Shown in pieces: positions 7,964-15,568 of a DNA stretch of 22,373 nucleotides (its first letter is position 1; every line of letters begins with the position of its first letter). This DNA comes from CALFUK01 sp964398295 (lineage in GTDB: Bacteria > Bacteroidota > Bacteroidia > Chitinophagales > Saprospiraceae), in assembly GCA_964398295.1 (NCBI GenBank), contig CAYNMW010000067.1, forward strand, positions 1 to 22,373, written 5' to 3'. The notes under the pieces were generated by a model. The model worked only from the letters and a program-made list of their open reading frames with translations. It was not told the DNA's origin and made no database searches. Position numbers and translations under genes: made by a program.

Positions 7964-8917
7964 TTAATTAAGTCTGATGTCTAAAATCTCAGCAGTAAGA
8001 CCTGCAAAGATACCTAGTCCTCCGTCTATGTTTGAATAGACTTCCACTGGTTGTGTAATACTTGAGTTTACTTCTCCTCGAAGTCTGTATATCTCAATAC
8101 TTCTGTAGTAATCGTAAAGATCTTTGCTTACCGTCATTACCCTAACCTTTAGTAAGACATCAGCGTCAGGATCAGTTACATCTCCAAATTGGAATGCTGC
8201 AACTGGTTCAGTTAGTGTAACAAATGAGGAAGCTAATGTTCCTTGTGATCCATCATCTGTTAGAAATACTCTTGTCTGGAATGATTCGTCAGCTAGTACA
8301 GATTCTGTATTTGAATCTTCTGAATACAACAATACAGGGCCATCTGCAACATCTCCAAAATCAAAATCAGTAGATGGAGCAGCTGCTTCGTCATCAATAA
8401 TCTCCCAAACGTAATATTGAGTTTCTGTTGATTCGCTATTAAATTCCAGATTCACAAACAACTCTCGCTTTGTCACACCATTGACTTCAAAAAATTCTGA
8501 ACCTTGATAAACGTCTGTTTGGGTGACAAAGGCTTGTACAGGTACTTTGCTAGTAGCACTGACAGATTCAAAACCAGCAGCATGAGCTGTAACGGAGTAT
8601 TCACGTCCAAAATATGGTCTAAATTCGTCTGACTCATAATGTCCATCACCTATATGGTTCATTCTGAATACTTCACCTGAAGCGTGGTCAAGAACTTCCA
8701 CATCTGCGGAAACGATATCTAGAAAATCCGAATTGGGATCCAATATTTTCTTTGTAGTTGACAAATGTATAGACATTGTCTCTCCCGGAGTAAATACTGA
8801 GTTTAAGACTATTTTTTTAAGCGTTGTTTCTGTTTCTGAGGAAAAGTCGTTACTACACGATATACAAAGTAAAACCAATAGAGAGTAAAAAGCTGATTTG
8901 AATATCGTTTTGTTCAT
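7964..8917 (-). CDS. DUF4249-family outer-membrane lipoprotein
   Basis: The 317-residue protein has a lipoprotein signal ending in CISC (Cys21), then Ser, Asn, Asp. It continues with the layout of DUF4249 proteins: an Ig-like beta region that opens KKIVLNSVFTPGETMSIHLS, a stretch with DVEVLDHASGEVFRM and GHYESDEFRPYFGREYSVTA, and a second beta region ending in a Tyr-rich segment (YDYYRSIEIYR) and GIFAGLTAEI. In Bacteroidota this family is usually encoded directly after a TonB-dependent receptor, as it is here (168 bases downstream), and probably forms a surface lid or accessory subunit of that receptor, in the way SusD pairs with SusC. The substrate is unknown. It is likely co-transcribed with the receptor, since I found no clear promoter box in the gap. 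Confidence 0.85.
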   Translation of the reverse strand: MNKTIFKSAFYSLLVLLCISCSNDFSSETETTLKKIVLNSVFTPGETMSIHLSTTKKILDPNSDFLDIVSADVEVLDHASGEVFRMNHIGDGHYESDEFRPYFGREYSVTAHAAGFESVSATSKVPVQAFVTQTDVYQGSEFFEVNGVTKRELFVNLEFNSESTETQYYVWEIIDDEAAAPSTDFDFGDVADGPVLLYSEDSNTESVLADESFQTRVFLTDDGSQGTLASSFVTLTEPVAAFQFGDVTDPDADVLLKVRVMTVSKDLYDYYRSIEIYRLRGEVNSSITQPVEVYSNIDGGLGIFAGLTAEILDIRLN

Positions 8918-9085
8918 GCTGAGTACTTGTAAACAGTTACTAATTTAGACTCTTAAAGCCACAAAAGTCTCTATTTTAATAGATATTAACATTAATTAAA
9001 GAATTGATGTGTTTTACTTGACGGTTTTATAACATATAACTCGGAAATCTGTGGGTAAACCATCATTTTGCGTGTATGTTTTATA

Positions 9086-11728
9086 CTAAAATTCATAGTT
9101 TATACTGAAGTGTGGTAGAATTGGAAATAGACTAACTCTCCTTAGCTCAAATCTATCGTTAACTGTATCCTCAAATAGAAAAACATAATAGTCATTTTTC
9201 CGATTGTACGCATTGAACACACTTAGTCCTAGGGTCAAATGGGACTGATTTTTCATCTCTTTTATCAACTGCATTCCGATATCTAACCGATGGTAATCCG
9301 AAAGCCTCGCACTGTTTCTACCCTTATTTGGATCAACAGTTAGAATTTCAGATCCATCAATTGTTCTGATCGCTGTATCAGCAAGAGTGAATGCATCTCC
9401 TGTACCATAGACCCAATTAGCGTGTATGTTAAACGATTCGGAGAAGTGATATCTACCCGTGACGGAAAAGTCATGAGTCCGATCGTACTTATATGGAAAG
9501 GGATTGCCATTATTTAATTCCTCAAAAATTCTGTCCGTATCAGAATATGCGTAAGACAATTCAAATAGGAACGGTCCCTTAATATTTTGCAAACTAAATT
9601 CTGCACCTCTCGATTCACTATCACCGGTTTCTACAAAATTTTCAAAATCCCGATTGGCATCAAACTTAAGTTCTATATCCTGAAAATTCACAAAGGTGAA
9701 AAAGAGATCAAATGGAGATGTGTATTCAACCACATTATCTATCTGCTTATAGTACCCAGCAATCTCAAAACGCAGATTATCAGATAAATTTCCTCCATAT
9801 GCAGCTGCAATCTGATAGGCATGCTCTGGCGGCAATCTGTCTGAAGTTGGAATCCACAAGTTTGATGGCAAGCCATTACCAGGGTTGGAAAGCAAATGGA
9901 CAAACTGGGTCATCTTAGTTGCACTTACTGTTAATTTGTGGGCGTTCGCAAATTCGTGAATCACTGTCAATCTTGGTTGCAATGAAGAATGACTTCTATC
10001 TCTTACATAAAAATCATTGTATCTAAGACCTGCTTTTATTTGTGTTGAAGCACCCAATTGCCATTTGGAATCAACATAGGCTGTTATTTCATCTGCACTG
10101 ATGAATGGGGCATTGTTTGCGAACTCCTGCAAACTACCATCTAGAAATACTCTACTCTGTTTTAACGTAGGGTTATACCGATGATGGTAAATACTCGTGC
10201 CAAATTCCAACTCCCAATCATTATTCATAAACACTTGAAAATCAGCACTTAATCCCAAATCTATGATTCTGCTTGTGGCAATAATGTCTAATGCAGTTTC
10301 AGATGTTACACTACCATCAAACTGGTCAAAATTGAAAGCTGAACGGGAGATATTTTTATAATCTGAGTAAGATACTTGCAACTTGCTAAACACACGTTCG
10401 CTTACATTATTATGCCATTGAAGGCTATAGATTTCATTATCCCACTCAAGTTTATCAAAACTCTCTCTATCCAGTGACTCAGTGGCTGAACTAATTGATT
10501 CAGAATTGCTTATTTCAAAATCATCACTTCCTCTATATAAATTAAAATAAAGTTTATTGCCCTCAGAAAATTCATGCCCAAGTTTTAAATTAATATCGAA
10601 GAAGGAAAAGTCAGAATCATCAAAACCAAGTAATCGCTCAATGGGCTCATTATAAAATAAATTGATCAATGAGGTTCTAGCAGATAGGTTGTACGAACTT
10701 TTCCCTCTCTTAATTGGTCCTTCGGTGTTTAATTGAAGGCTCAATGGACTAAAACTGATGGATGACTTTCGCTGGTATAAGTTTCCTTCGTTGATTTTAA
10801 AATCGATAACAGAAGACAAGCGCCCTCCGAATTTAGCAGGATATGCATGCTTAAACACTTGTACATTCTTGATGGCATCTTCATTAAATACGGAAGACAA
10901 ACCAAAGACATGACTTGTTTCATACATCGGTACTCCGTCCATCAGTAATAAATTCTGATCTGGACTTCCTCCTCGCACGTAAATATTATTCTGTCCTTCT
11001 CTTCCAGATTGAATACCGGATAATTGCATCACCTTCTTAAGTGGATCACTACCCATAAAACCAAACCCCTCAGACAACTGCTTATTATTCAGATAATAAT
11101 TGAATGAAGATTCTGTTTCTAATTTTCTTGTTATAGGCGTTTGAATGAGCACCTCATCAAACTCGATACTAGGTCTGAGTTGAATTTTTTTGGATTCATC
11201 TCTCAAGTCACTTATTGCAACTTTTGCTGTTGAAAAACCGATATACGATATAATCAAACTGTCCTCATCGCTCGAAGCCTTATATTTGAATAGACCAATT
11301 TCGTTGGAATTAATTCCTTTACTCCGTTGCTTATTTGTGATCGTTGCTCCAAAAAGAGGTTCGCCCGAAAGTTCATCAATAACCAATCCTGTTATGTACT
11401 CAAAAGCAACAGTGGGATTGACCTTTTTTTCTCCTAGTAAGAGAATTCTGTTATTGTTTTTGATCTTATAATCAAGAGCCAGATGGGAAGATAATTCTTT
11501 CATTAGATCCTGAATGATATAAGAATAACTGTCTAATGAAATATTTTTATTGAGCGGAATTCTGTCTTCAGAATAAACGAATCTTATGTCTGTTTGGGAT
11601 TCAACAAAGCTGATGATGTCTTGCAAATTGAGCTTGGATTGCTCAAAGACGATCGCCTTTTGCTCAGACTGTGCAACTGCAAATGTCTGTATGAACAACA
11701 ACAGAAGACAAAATGTTATCTGTTTCAT
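9086..11728 (-). CDS. TonB-dependent receptor with N-terminal STN signalling domain
   Basis: This outer-membrane receptor has 880 residues. In order it has a signal peptide (1 to about 19, ending AVAQ), an STN domain (about 24-98), a carboxypeptidase-regulatory-like beta-sandwich (about 111-190, YITGLVIDELSGEPLFGATI), a plug domain (about 205-320, with DPLKKVMQLSGIQ, NNIYVRGGSPDQNLLLMDGV and PAKFGGRLSSVIDF) and a 22-strand type barrel ending in the aromatic residue Phe880 (FSINYEF). The STN domain marks it as a transducer that signals ligand binding to a periplasmic FecR protein, and the FecR and sigma genes lie directly upstream (19-base gap to fecR). It is FecA-like in plan but shorter than SusC proteins, and no SusD gene is present; a DUF4249 lipoprotein takes that place. 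The ligand is unknown: siderophore, oligosaccharide or peptide are all possible. Confidence 0.92.
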   Translation of the reverse strand: MKQITFCLLLLFIQTFAVAQSEQKAIVFEQSKLNLQDIISFVESQTDIRFVYSEDRIPLNKNISLDSYSYIIQDLMKELSSHLALDYKIKNNNRILLLGEKKVNPTVAFEYITGLVIDELSGEPLFGATITNKQRSKGINSNEIGLFKYKASSDEDSLIISYIGFSTAKVAISDLRDESKKIQLRPSIEFDEVLIQTPITRKLETESSFNYYLNNKQLSEGFGFMGSDPLKKVMQLSGIQSGREGQNNIYVRGGSPDQNLLLMDGVPMYETSHVFGLSSVFNEDAIKNVQVFKHAYPAKFGGRLSSVIDFKINEGNLYQRKSSISFSPLSLQLNTEGPIKRGKSSYNLSARTSLINLFYNEPIERLLGFDDSDFSFFDINLKLGHEFSEGNKLYFNLYRGSDDFEISNSESISSATESLDRESFDKLEWDNEIYSLQWHNNVSERVFSKLQVSYSDYKNISRSAFNFDQFDGSVTSETALDIIATSRIIDLGLSADFQVFMNNDWELEFGTSIYHHRYNPTLKQSRVFLDGSLQEFANNAPFISADEITAYVDSKWQLGASTQIKAGLRYNDFYVRDRSHSSLQPRLTVIHEFANAHKLTVSATKMTQFVHLLSNPGNGLPSNLWIPTSDRLPPEHAYQIAAAYGGNLSDNLRFEIAGYYKQIDNVVEYTSPFDLFFTFVNFQDIELKFDANRDFENFVETGDSESRGAEFSLQNIKGPFLFELSYAYSDTDRIFEELNNGNPFPYKYDRTHDFSVTGRYHFSESFNIHANWVYGTGDAFTLADTAIRTIDGSEILTVDPNKGRNSARLSDYHRLDIGMQLIKEMKNQSHLTLGLSVFNAYNRKNDYYVFLFEDTVNDRFELRRVSLFPILPHFSINYEF

Positions 11729-11747
11729 AAGATTGGTTGCGATACTA

Positions 11748-12692
11748 CTATTTGCAGCTGATATTGCTGATTGTCACAGCTTGATTTGCGATATTATAGT
11801 TAGCGCCTCTTGTTTCACTTAACTCATTCAACACATCTTCTAACGAGCCATTATTGAAATTAGCTCTCCATGTACAAGATAAATCTACTTTTTCTGTAGT
11901 GATTGTAGTATTAAAGTGATTTTCGAGATCTTCAATTACTTTATCCATGGTCACACTTTCAAAAGCTAATTCACCTGTAAACCAACTTTTAATATTTGGA
12001 GAAGAATGAGTGTCTTTGACAAGTCTACCATTTTCGATATGCGCACTTTCATTCGCCAATAAGATAATGGATTCTGATGCTGTGGTCACTTTTACTTTAC
12101 CTTCTGTCACAATGACGGATGGTGTATCTGAAATGGTATTTATTTCAAACTCAGTACCGAGTATCTCTACTGTAAGATCATCACTTTCGATAATAAAGTT
12201 CTTGCCTTGTTCTGATTTTGCAATATCAAAGTATGCTCTACCTTCAAAAGCCAACAGACGATTATCTGAGAAAGCATCTTTATTGTAGGTTACTGATGAT
12301 CCTTTATCGAACATAATCAACGAACCATCTGGCAGATTAAGCTGTCCTTTGTTTTCATAAGCCAACATTTCACCTCCGGCTAGACCATCACTAGTCAGCA
12401 TTGGTTTAATTGCTAGTATAGATATCAAGAGAACGGCACCGACTGCGGCTGCTCTCATCAACAGAGAATACTGCTTGGTCTGTGGTTTATCATCTGGTAT
12501 TTGGGCGTCAATCATATCCCATGCAGAAGATTTGTCAAATTGTTTATAGTCCTTCAGAAAGCTAAAATCAGCTTCTTCAGTGATCATATCGTTGAGAACT
12601 TCACTGTTATCGTTGTAGTCTTTCAACCACGAATCGATTTTGTGTTCTTCAGCAGAACCAAGGATATTTTTCAGGGATTTAACGATGCTCAT
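11748..12692 (-). CDS. FecR-family anti-sigma factor
   Basis: The 314-residue protein has a cytoplasmic N-terminal part (1-77) that should hold the partner sigma factor, one membrane helix (about 78-98, AAAVGAVLLISILAI), a periplasmic FecR domain (about 108-210, with LPDGSLIMFDKGSSVTY, GRAYFDIAKSEQGKNFIIES and VEILGTEFEINT) and a C-terminal DUF4974 domain (about 240-312). The order sigma, FecR, receptor on one strand, with gaps of 9 and 19 bases, shows one operon. By analogy with FecR the periplasmic domain reads the receptor STN domain and releases the sigma factor on ligand binding. The DUF4974 part itself resembles an STN fold (ESVTMDKVIEDLENHF, then SLEDVLNELSETRGANYNI). Confidence 0.93.
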   Translation of the reverse strand: MSIVKSLKNILGSAEEHKIDSWLKDYNDNSEVLNDMITEEADFSFLKDYKQFDKSSAWDMIDAQIPDDKPQTKQYSLLMRAAAVGAVLLISILAIKPMLTSDGLAGGEMLAYENKGQLNLPDGSLIMFDKGSSVTYNKDAFSDNRLLAFEGRAYFDIAKSEQGKNFIIESDDLTVEILGTEFEINTISDTPSVIVTEGKVKVTTASESIILLANESAHIENGRLVKDTHSSPNIKSWFTGELAFESVTMDKVIEDLENHFNTTITTEKVDLSCTWRANFNNGSLEDVLNELSETRGANYNIANQAVTISNISCK

Positions 12693-12701
12693 AATGACCG
12701 T

Positions 12702-13205
12702 TTATTTTGTGATTCCAAATTTTTCTCGCAATAACTTAAATGCTCTACGCATCTGATTATCAACTGTTTTCGGGGAAATATTAAGATCTTCGGATATTTC
12801 ATTGTAAGTTAAACCATTTACTTTGTTCAAGACAAAAATCTCCTGACATTTAGGAGGCAACTGTCGTATCGAATTATATAGTTTCTCCTTTAAGATGGTC
12901 TTATCTGCATCATCCCCTACTGGTTCCTCATAATTTTTTTCAGGAATTAGTGTTTGGAGGATTTCCCCTTTCCTTTTTCTGGACCGAATAAGCTCTATAG
13001 CCTTGTTTTTTACTGATGTAAACAGATAATACTTTACATCCTTTTGAAGGTGAATCTTTTCTTTATTCTGCCAAAGCTTTACCAAGACGTCCTGTACAAC
13101 GTCTTCTACATCTCCCTCATCCTTAAGGTACTTATAGCAAAAATTACAAAGCGGGTTGTAATAAGTGTCGAATATCGTCTTAAACTGTGCTTTTGTGAGC
13201 TCCAA
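12702..13205 (-). CDS. ECF RNA polymerase sigma factor (FecI-like, Bacteroidota expansion family)
   Basis: This 167-residue ECF sigma factor has region 2 (about 9-75, with FDTYYNPLCNFCYKYLKDEG and VEDVVQDVLVKLW for core binding and -10 recognition) and region 4 (about 105-162, LPPKCQEIFVLNKVNGLTYN then EISEDLNISPKTVDNQMRRA for the -35 helix-turn-helix). It is first in the minus-strand unit with fecR and the receptor. The only start that retains region 2 is TTG at 13205: an in-frame TAA lies 12 bases upstream and there is no in-frame ATG in the N-terminal half. A TTG start would keep the protein level low. It presumably drives its own operon when the receptor is occupied. Upstream lies a GTTTGG-A-CCAAAC dyad. 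Confidence 0.92.
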   Translation of the reverse strand: MELTKAQFKTIFDTYYNPLCNFCYKYLKDEGDVEDVVQDVLVKLWQNKEKIHLQKDVKYYLFTSVKNKAIELIRSRKRKGEILQTLIPEKNYEEPVGDDADKTILKEKLYNSIRQLPPKCQEIFVLNKVNGLTYNEISEDLNISPKTVDNQMRRAFKLLREKFGITK

Positions 13206-13234
13206 GGCAGTAAATTAGTTAGCTTTCAGTATTT

Positions 13235-13247
13235 GTTTGGACCAAAC
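13235..13247. promoter_or_regulatory. Perfect dyad GTTTGG-A-CCAAAC upstream of the sigma gene
   Basis: Six-base arms around one central base lie 30-42 bases upstream of the TTG start at 13205. Position and symmetry fit a repressor or activator site for the sigma/FecR/receptor operon. No protein can be assigned from the sequence. Confidence 0.4.
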
Positions 13248-13342
13248 CTCTAAAGTAAGCTTTCATCCCGCATTTTTCCAATGGATTAAGATGTATTAAC
13301 TGTAGTATCTGGGCTCATCCCTTGGCTTTTAACAGATTTTTA

Positions 13343-13564
13343 TCATTGATTCTCTTCTCTGTCCTGAGCAATCGTCTTGGATACATACATCAATATAAAT
13401 CCAGCAACAATCATTGTAAGCTTTATGATTAAGCCAACTAAAGGGCCTCCAAACTCCAGAAACCGCAGAAAACTCAGCCTCAAACCAATCATAGACAAAA
13501 TGAGCGCTAAAAAGCCCAAGAGAATCAACAAATAACCGATTACGGTGATGATTGGTCTGTCCAT
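13343..13564 (-). CDS. Small membrane protein with two helices (73 residues)
   Basis: The ATG at 13564 opens a 73-residue frame with two long hydrophobic segments: residues about 6-28 (ITVIGYLLILLGFLALILSM) and about 39-62 (GPLVGLIIKLTMIVAGFILM). The tail SKTIAQDREENQ is charged. By the positive-inside rule the linker RLSFLRFLEF points to the cytoplasm. I do not recognise a family. It stands alone between the sigma gene and the non-coding stretch 13565-13941. A second, slightly longer frame overlaps it on the same strand (13329-13583) but lacks this pattern and looks like a shadow. Confidence 0.6.
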   Translation of the reverse strand: MDRPIITVIGYLLILLGFLALILSMIGLRLSFLRFLEFGGPLVGLIIKLTMIVAGFILMYVSKTIAQDREENQ

Positions 13565-13573
13565 ACTTTAGAA

Positions 13574-13671
13574 TTGTAGACAAATATCCTTAAAGCTAGG
13601 TGAATCTTCAAATCAAATGATGTGTATTAAGTCCAACTGGTTTCAATCGGTTTCAATCACTTGTAGACAAA
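13574..13671. repeat. Paired TTGTAGACAAA sites flanking a tandem GGTTTCAATC repeat
   Basis: Two identical 11-base copies of TTGTAGACAAA start 87 bases apart; each contains the dyad TTGT-AG-ACAA. Between them GGTTTCAATC occurs twice head to tail with no gap. The first TTGTAGACAAA is 10 bases upstream of the ATG of the 73-residue membrane protein, a good place for an operator. Confidence 0.5.
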
Positions 13672-13797
13672 AATTGCGACAGATAAGAGAATGATATGGC
13701 AGTATATCCTAAAGTTTTAAGAAAATTGTAGTAGTTCTGAATTTGATTTGTAATGAGATGGAGTCTTTTTGTAGGGCAAACCCGATCTAAACTGTAA

Positions 13798-13805
13798 TAT
13801 CTTTG
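13798..13805 (+). promoter_or_regulatory. -7 promoter box TATCTTTG of the 80-residue membrane protein gene
   Basis: This is an exact consensus box. A TTTG lies upstream at 13768-13771 but with 26-base spacing, longer than usual. If active, the transcript would have a leader of about 130 bases before the ATG at 13942. Confidence 0.45.
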
Positions 13806-13941
13806 TCATGTAATTGCTAATGGTGAGTATCATTACAATTCCTTAACAATCTGTAAACATGAAAATAAAAAATGTGTTATAGATTTGAAAAGAAAGAAAT
13901 GCGTCATTAAGAATTATTTGTTTAATACATCAATAATTTAA

Positions 13942-14184
13942 ATGAGTAGATTTCCAAAAATATTTTTCATTGCTATTCCAGCTGTTCTTATGCTATCATT
14001 GGTTTATTTCTCAGGAGGAGCCATCGATACGCAAGTAAATGCACTTGAAATGCCAGAGGCTTCCATATTCGGATTTGGTTTCTGGGAAGAACAAATCTTT
14101 CTGATTGCCATGCTTTTCCTCTTTTTTCTGATGCTTGTTGGTTCAATCGTGGAAAACAGATCTAATTCCTCCCTTACGAAGTAA
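13942..14184 (+). CDS. Small membrane protein (80 residues)
   Basis: The frame starts with ATG at 13942 and encodes two hydrophobic helices: about 6-25 (KIFFIAIPAVLMLSLVYFSG) and about 49-69 (EEQIFLIAMLFLFFLMLVGS). Between them is a short acidic loop with EMPEASIFGFGFWEE. I do not recognise the family. The stop codon region overlaps the convergent sugar transporter gene by 11 bases (14174-14184). Helix content, ordinary codon use and an upstream TATCTTTG box argue that it is real. Association with the transporter is possible but unproven. Confidence 0.6.
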   Translation: MSRFPKIFFIAIPAVLMLSLVYFSGGAIDTQVNALEMPEASIFGFGFWEEQIFLIAMLFLFFLMLVGSIVENRSNSSLTK

Positions 14185-15493
14185 GCTTTCGCTCCAATTC
14201 TTCCAGACTAACGCCTTTGGTTTCTGGCATTTTAACCAATACCCAGATCAATTGTAGCACCATCATTGCTGCAAAAAACAGAAAAACAGTTGATGCGGAG
14301 AATGTTTCCAATACAGGTAAGGTAATCATTGTAATAATTGCGGCAAACACCCAGTGTGTACCTGATCCCCATGACATACCGGAATCTCTGACACTATTCG
14401 GAAAAATTTCTGAAATAAAGACCCAAATTACTGCCCCCTGACCTATCGCATGAGATGCAACAAAAGCAGAAACTAAAGCGACAACAATAATGCCTTGAGC
14501 CCCAGTAGAAAATGCCCATGCTACTCCAAGTAAGGTGAGAATGTAGCCAATTGAACCAATGATCATTAGCGTTTTTCTACCAGCCCTGTCTATTAGATAC
14601 ATTCCAAGTAAGGTGAATATAAAATTGACAACTCCGATGGGTATAGAAGCACCCAACACATTATCTGCTGCTATTCCCGCCTGCTCAAAAATTCTTGGTG
14701 CATAATACAGCACAAAATTTATCCCAGATGCCTGATTAAAAAATGCAAGTAAGAATGCCAACCAGATCGACTTACTAAATTTTCCACTAAAGAATGCTTC
14801 TCTTTTTCCAACCGACAATGAATCGGTTATCGCTTGCAGTTCCGTTTTAATATCAGCTCCAGGATTCAATTGCATCAACAAGGCTTTTACTTTCTCGGCA
14901 CCTTGCTGTTTCATCATCAACCATCTAGGACTATTTGGAACACCCAAAACCATAATCGTATAGATAATTGCAGGAATAGCTTCTACACCGAGCATATATC
15001 TCCATGCATTCTCACCCATATATTGTCCGATAAAATAGTTGGATAAATAAGCAATGAGAATTCCAAACACAATATTGAACTGATACAAAGCCACTAATCT
15101 ACCTCTCTTTTCTGCAGGAGCTATTTCTGAAATATATATGGGAGCTGCAACTGAAGAAGCACCAACACCCAAGCCTCCAACAAACCTGAAAAAAGAAAAA
15201 AGATAGGGACCAGTTGCCATTGCAGATCCAATAGCAGACAATGCATACAATACACCAATCCAAAATAAAGTCCTCTTTCTGCCTATTGCATTACAAGGAA
15301 AACCACCAAACAGCGCACCTATAACAGTGCCCCATAAAGCCATTGACATGATAAAGGTACTGTGGAAAAATCCACTTGTGTCCCATAATTTTTGAATAGG
15401 CTGATCCGCTCCAGAAATCACAATCGTATCAAAGCCAAATAAAAAACCCGCTAATGCGACAGTAATAGACCAGTAGATGAGATTGTTTTTCAT
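14174..15493 (-). CDS. Sugar porter of the major facilitator superfamily
   Basis: The 439-residue inner-membrane protein belongs to the sugar porter (XylE/GLUT-like) branch of the MFS. Visible signatures are GFLFGFDTIVISGA in helix 1, IGRKRT in the 2-3 loop, PIYISEIAPAEKRGRLVALY at the 4-5 loop, NSPRWLM at the end of helix 6, NQASGINFVLYYAP in helix 7 (sugar-contacting residues), DRAGRKTL in the 8-9 loop, WVFISEIFPNSVRD in helix 10 and PETKG at the C-terminus. Family members are usually 450-490 residues, so the loops are a little short. It should be a proton symporter or uniporter for a monosaccharide that I cannot specify. A promoter with TTTG-N20-TATCTTAG lies immediately upstream, so it is probably its own unit. 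Confidence 0.93.
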   Translation of the reverse strand: MKNNLIYWSITVALAGFLFGFDTIVISGADQPIQKLWDTSGFFHSTFIMSMALWGTVIGALFGGFPCNAIGRKRTLFWIGVLYALSAIGSAMATGPYLFSFFRFVGGLGVGASSVAAPIYISEIAPAEKRGRLVALYQFNIVFGILIAYLSNYFIGQYMGENAWRYMLGVEAIPAIIYTIMVLGVPNSPRWLMMKQQGAEKVKALLMQLNPGADIKTELQAITDSLSVGKREAFFSGKFSKSIWLAFLLAFFNQASGINFVLYYAPRIFEQAGIAADNVLGASIPIGVVNFIFTLLGMYLIDRAGRKTLMIIGSIGYILTLLGVAWAFSTGAQGIIVVALVSAFVASHAIGQGAVIWVFISEIFPNSVRDSGMSWGSGTHWVFAAIITMITLPVLETFSASTVFLFFAAMMVLQLIWVLVKMPETKGVSLEELERKLTS

Positions 15494-15510
15494 GATTTCG
15501 TTTTGCGGAC

Positions 15511-15530
15511 TTGGACAGAAGCCTGTCTAA
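15511..15530. repeat. Short hairpin in front of the sugar porter gene
   Basis: TTGGACAG and CTGTCTAA pair around the loop AAGC (8 base pairs including one G-T). It overlaps the -7 box at 15527-15534 and lies within the first bases of the predicted leader. It could end the upstream T9SS-protein transcript or affect initiation of the porter. Confidence 0.35.
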
Positions 15531-15558
15531 GATAATCTACAAATTCAAAATCATCAAA
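15527..15558 (-). promoter_or_regulatory. Promoter TTTG-N20-TATCTTAG of the sugar porter gene
   Basis: On the minus strand TTTG (15555-15558) is followed after 20 bases by TATCTTAG (15527-15534), one base off the TAnnTTTG consensus. The spacing is in the usual range and the ATG is 33 bases further on (15493). This is the best-spaced promoter in the window. Confidence 0.55.
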
Positions 15559-15568
15559 TCAAACTTGA

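Larger units (their letters stand above)
13565..13941. other. 377-base intergenic region with short repeats and a promoter box
   Basis: No protein gene of convincing length is present. The stretch contains TTGTAGACAAA twice (13574-13584 and 13661-13671), the tandem GGTTTCAATC pair (13639-13648 and 13649-13658), an exact TATCTTTG (13798-13805), and TGTAAT/ATTACA arms just downstream of it. Only tiny frames such as MVSIITIP and MKIKNVL lie in the 130-base interval between the box and the ATG at 13942. Confidence 0.6.

Noticed and set aside
8124..8414. Plus-strand 96-codon frame inside the DUF4249 gene
   Set aside because: Composition and position show that it is the antisense shadow of the lipoprotein gene; the same holds for other frames antisense to the receptor, FecR, MenB and Lpd genes.
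13329..13583. 84-codon frame overlapping the 73-residue membrane protein
   Set aside because: It has no coherent hydrophobic pattern, whereas the 73-residue frame has two clean membrane helices.
13639..13658. Tandem GGTTTCAATC as a CRISPR remnant
   Set aside because: Although GTTTCAATC resembles the end of some CRISPR repeats, there are only two 10-base units with no spacer and no cas genes.
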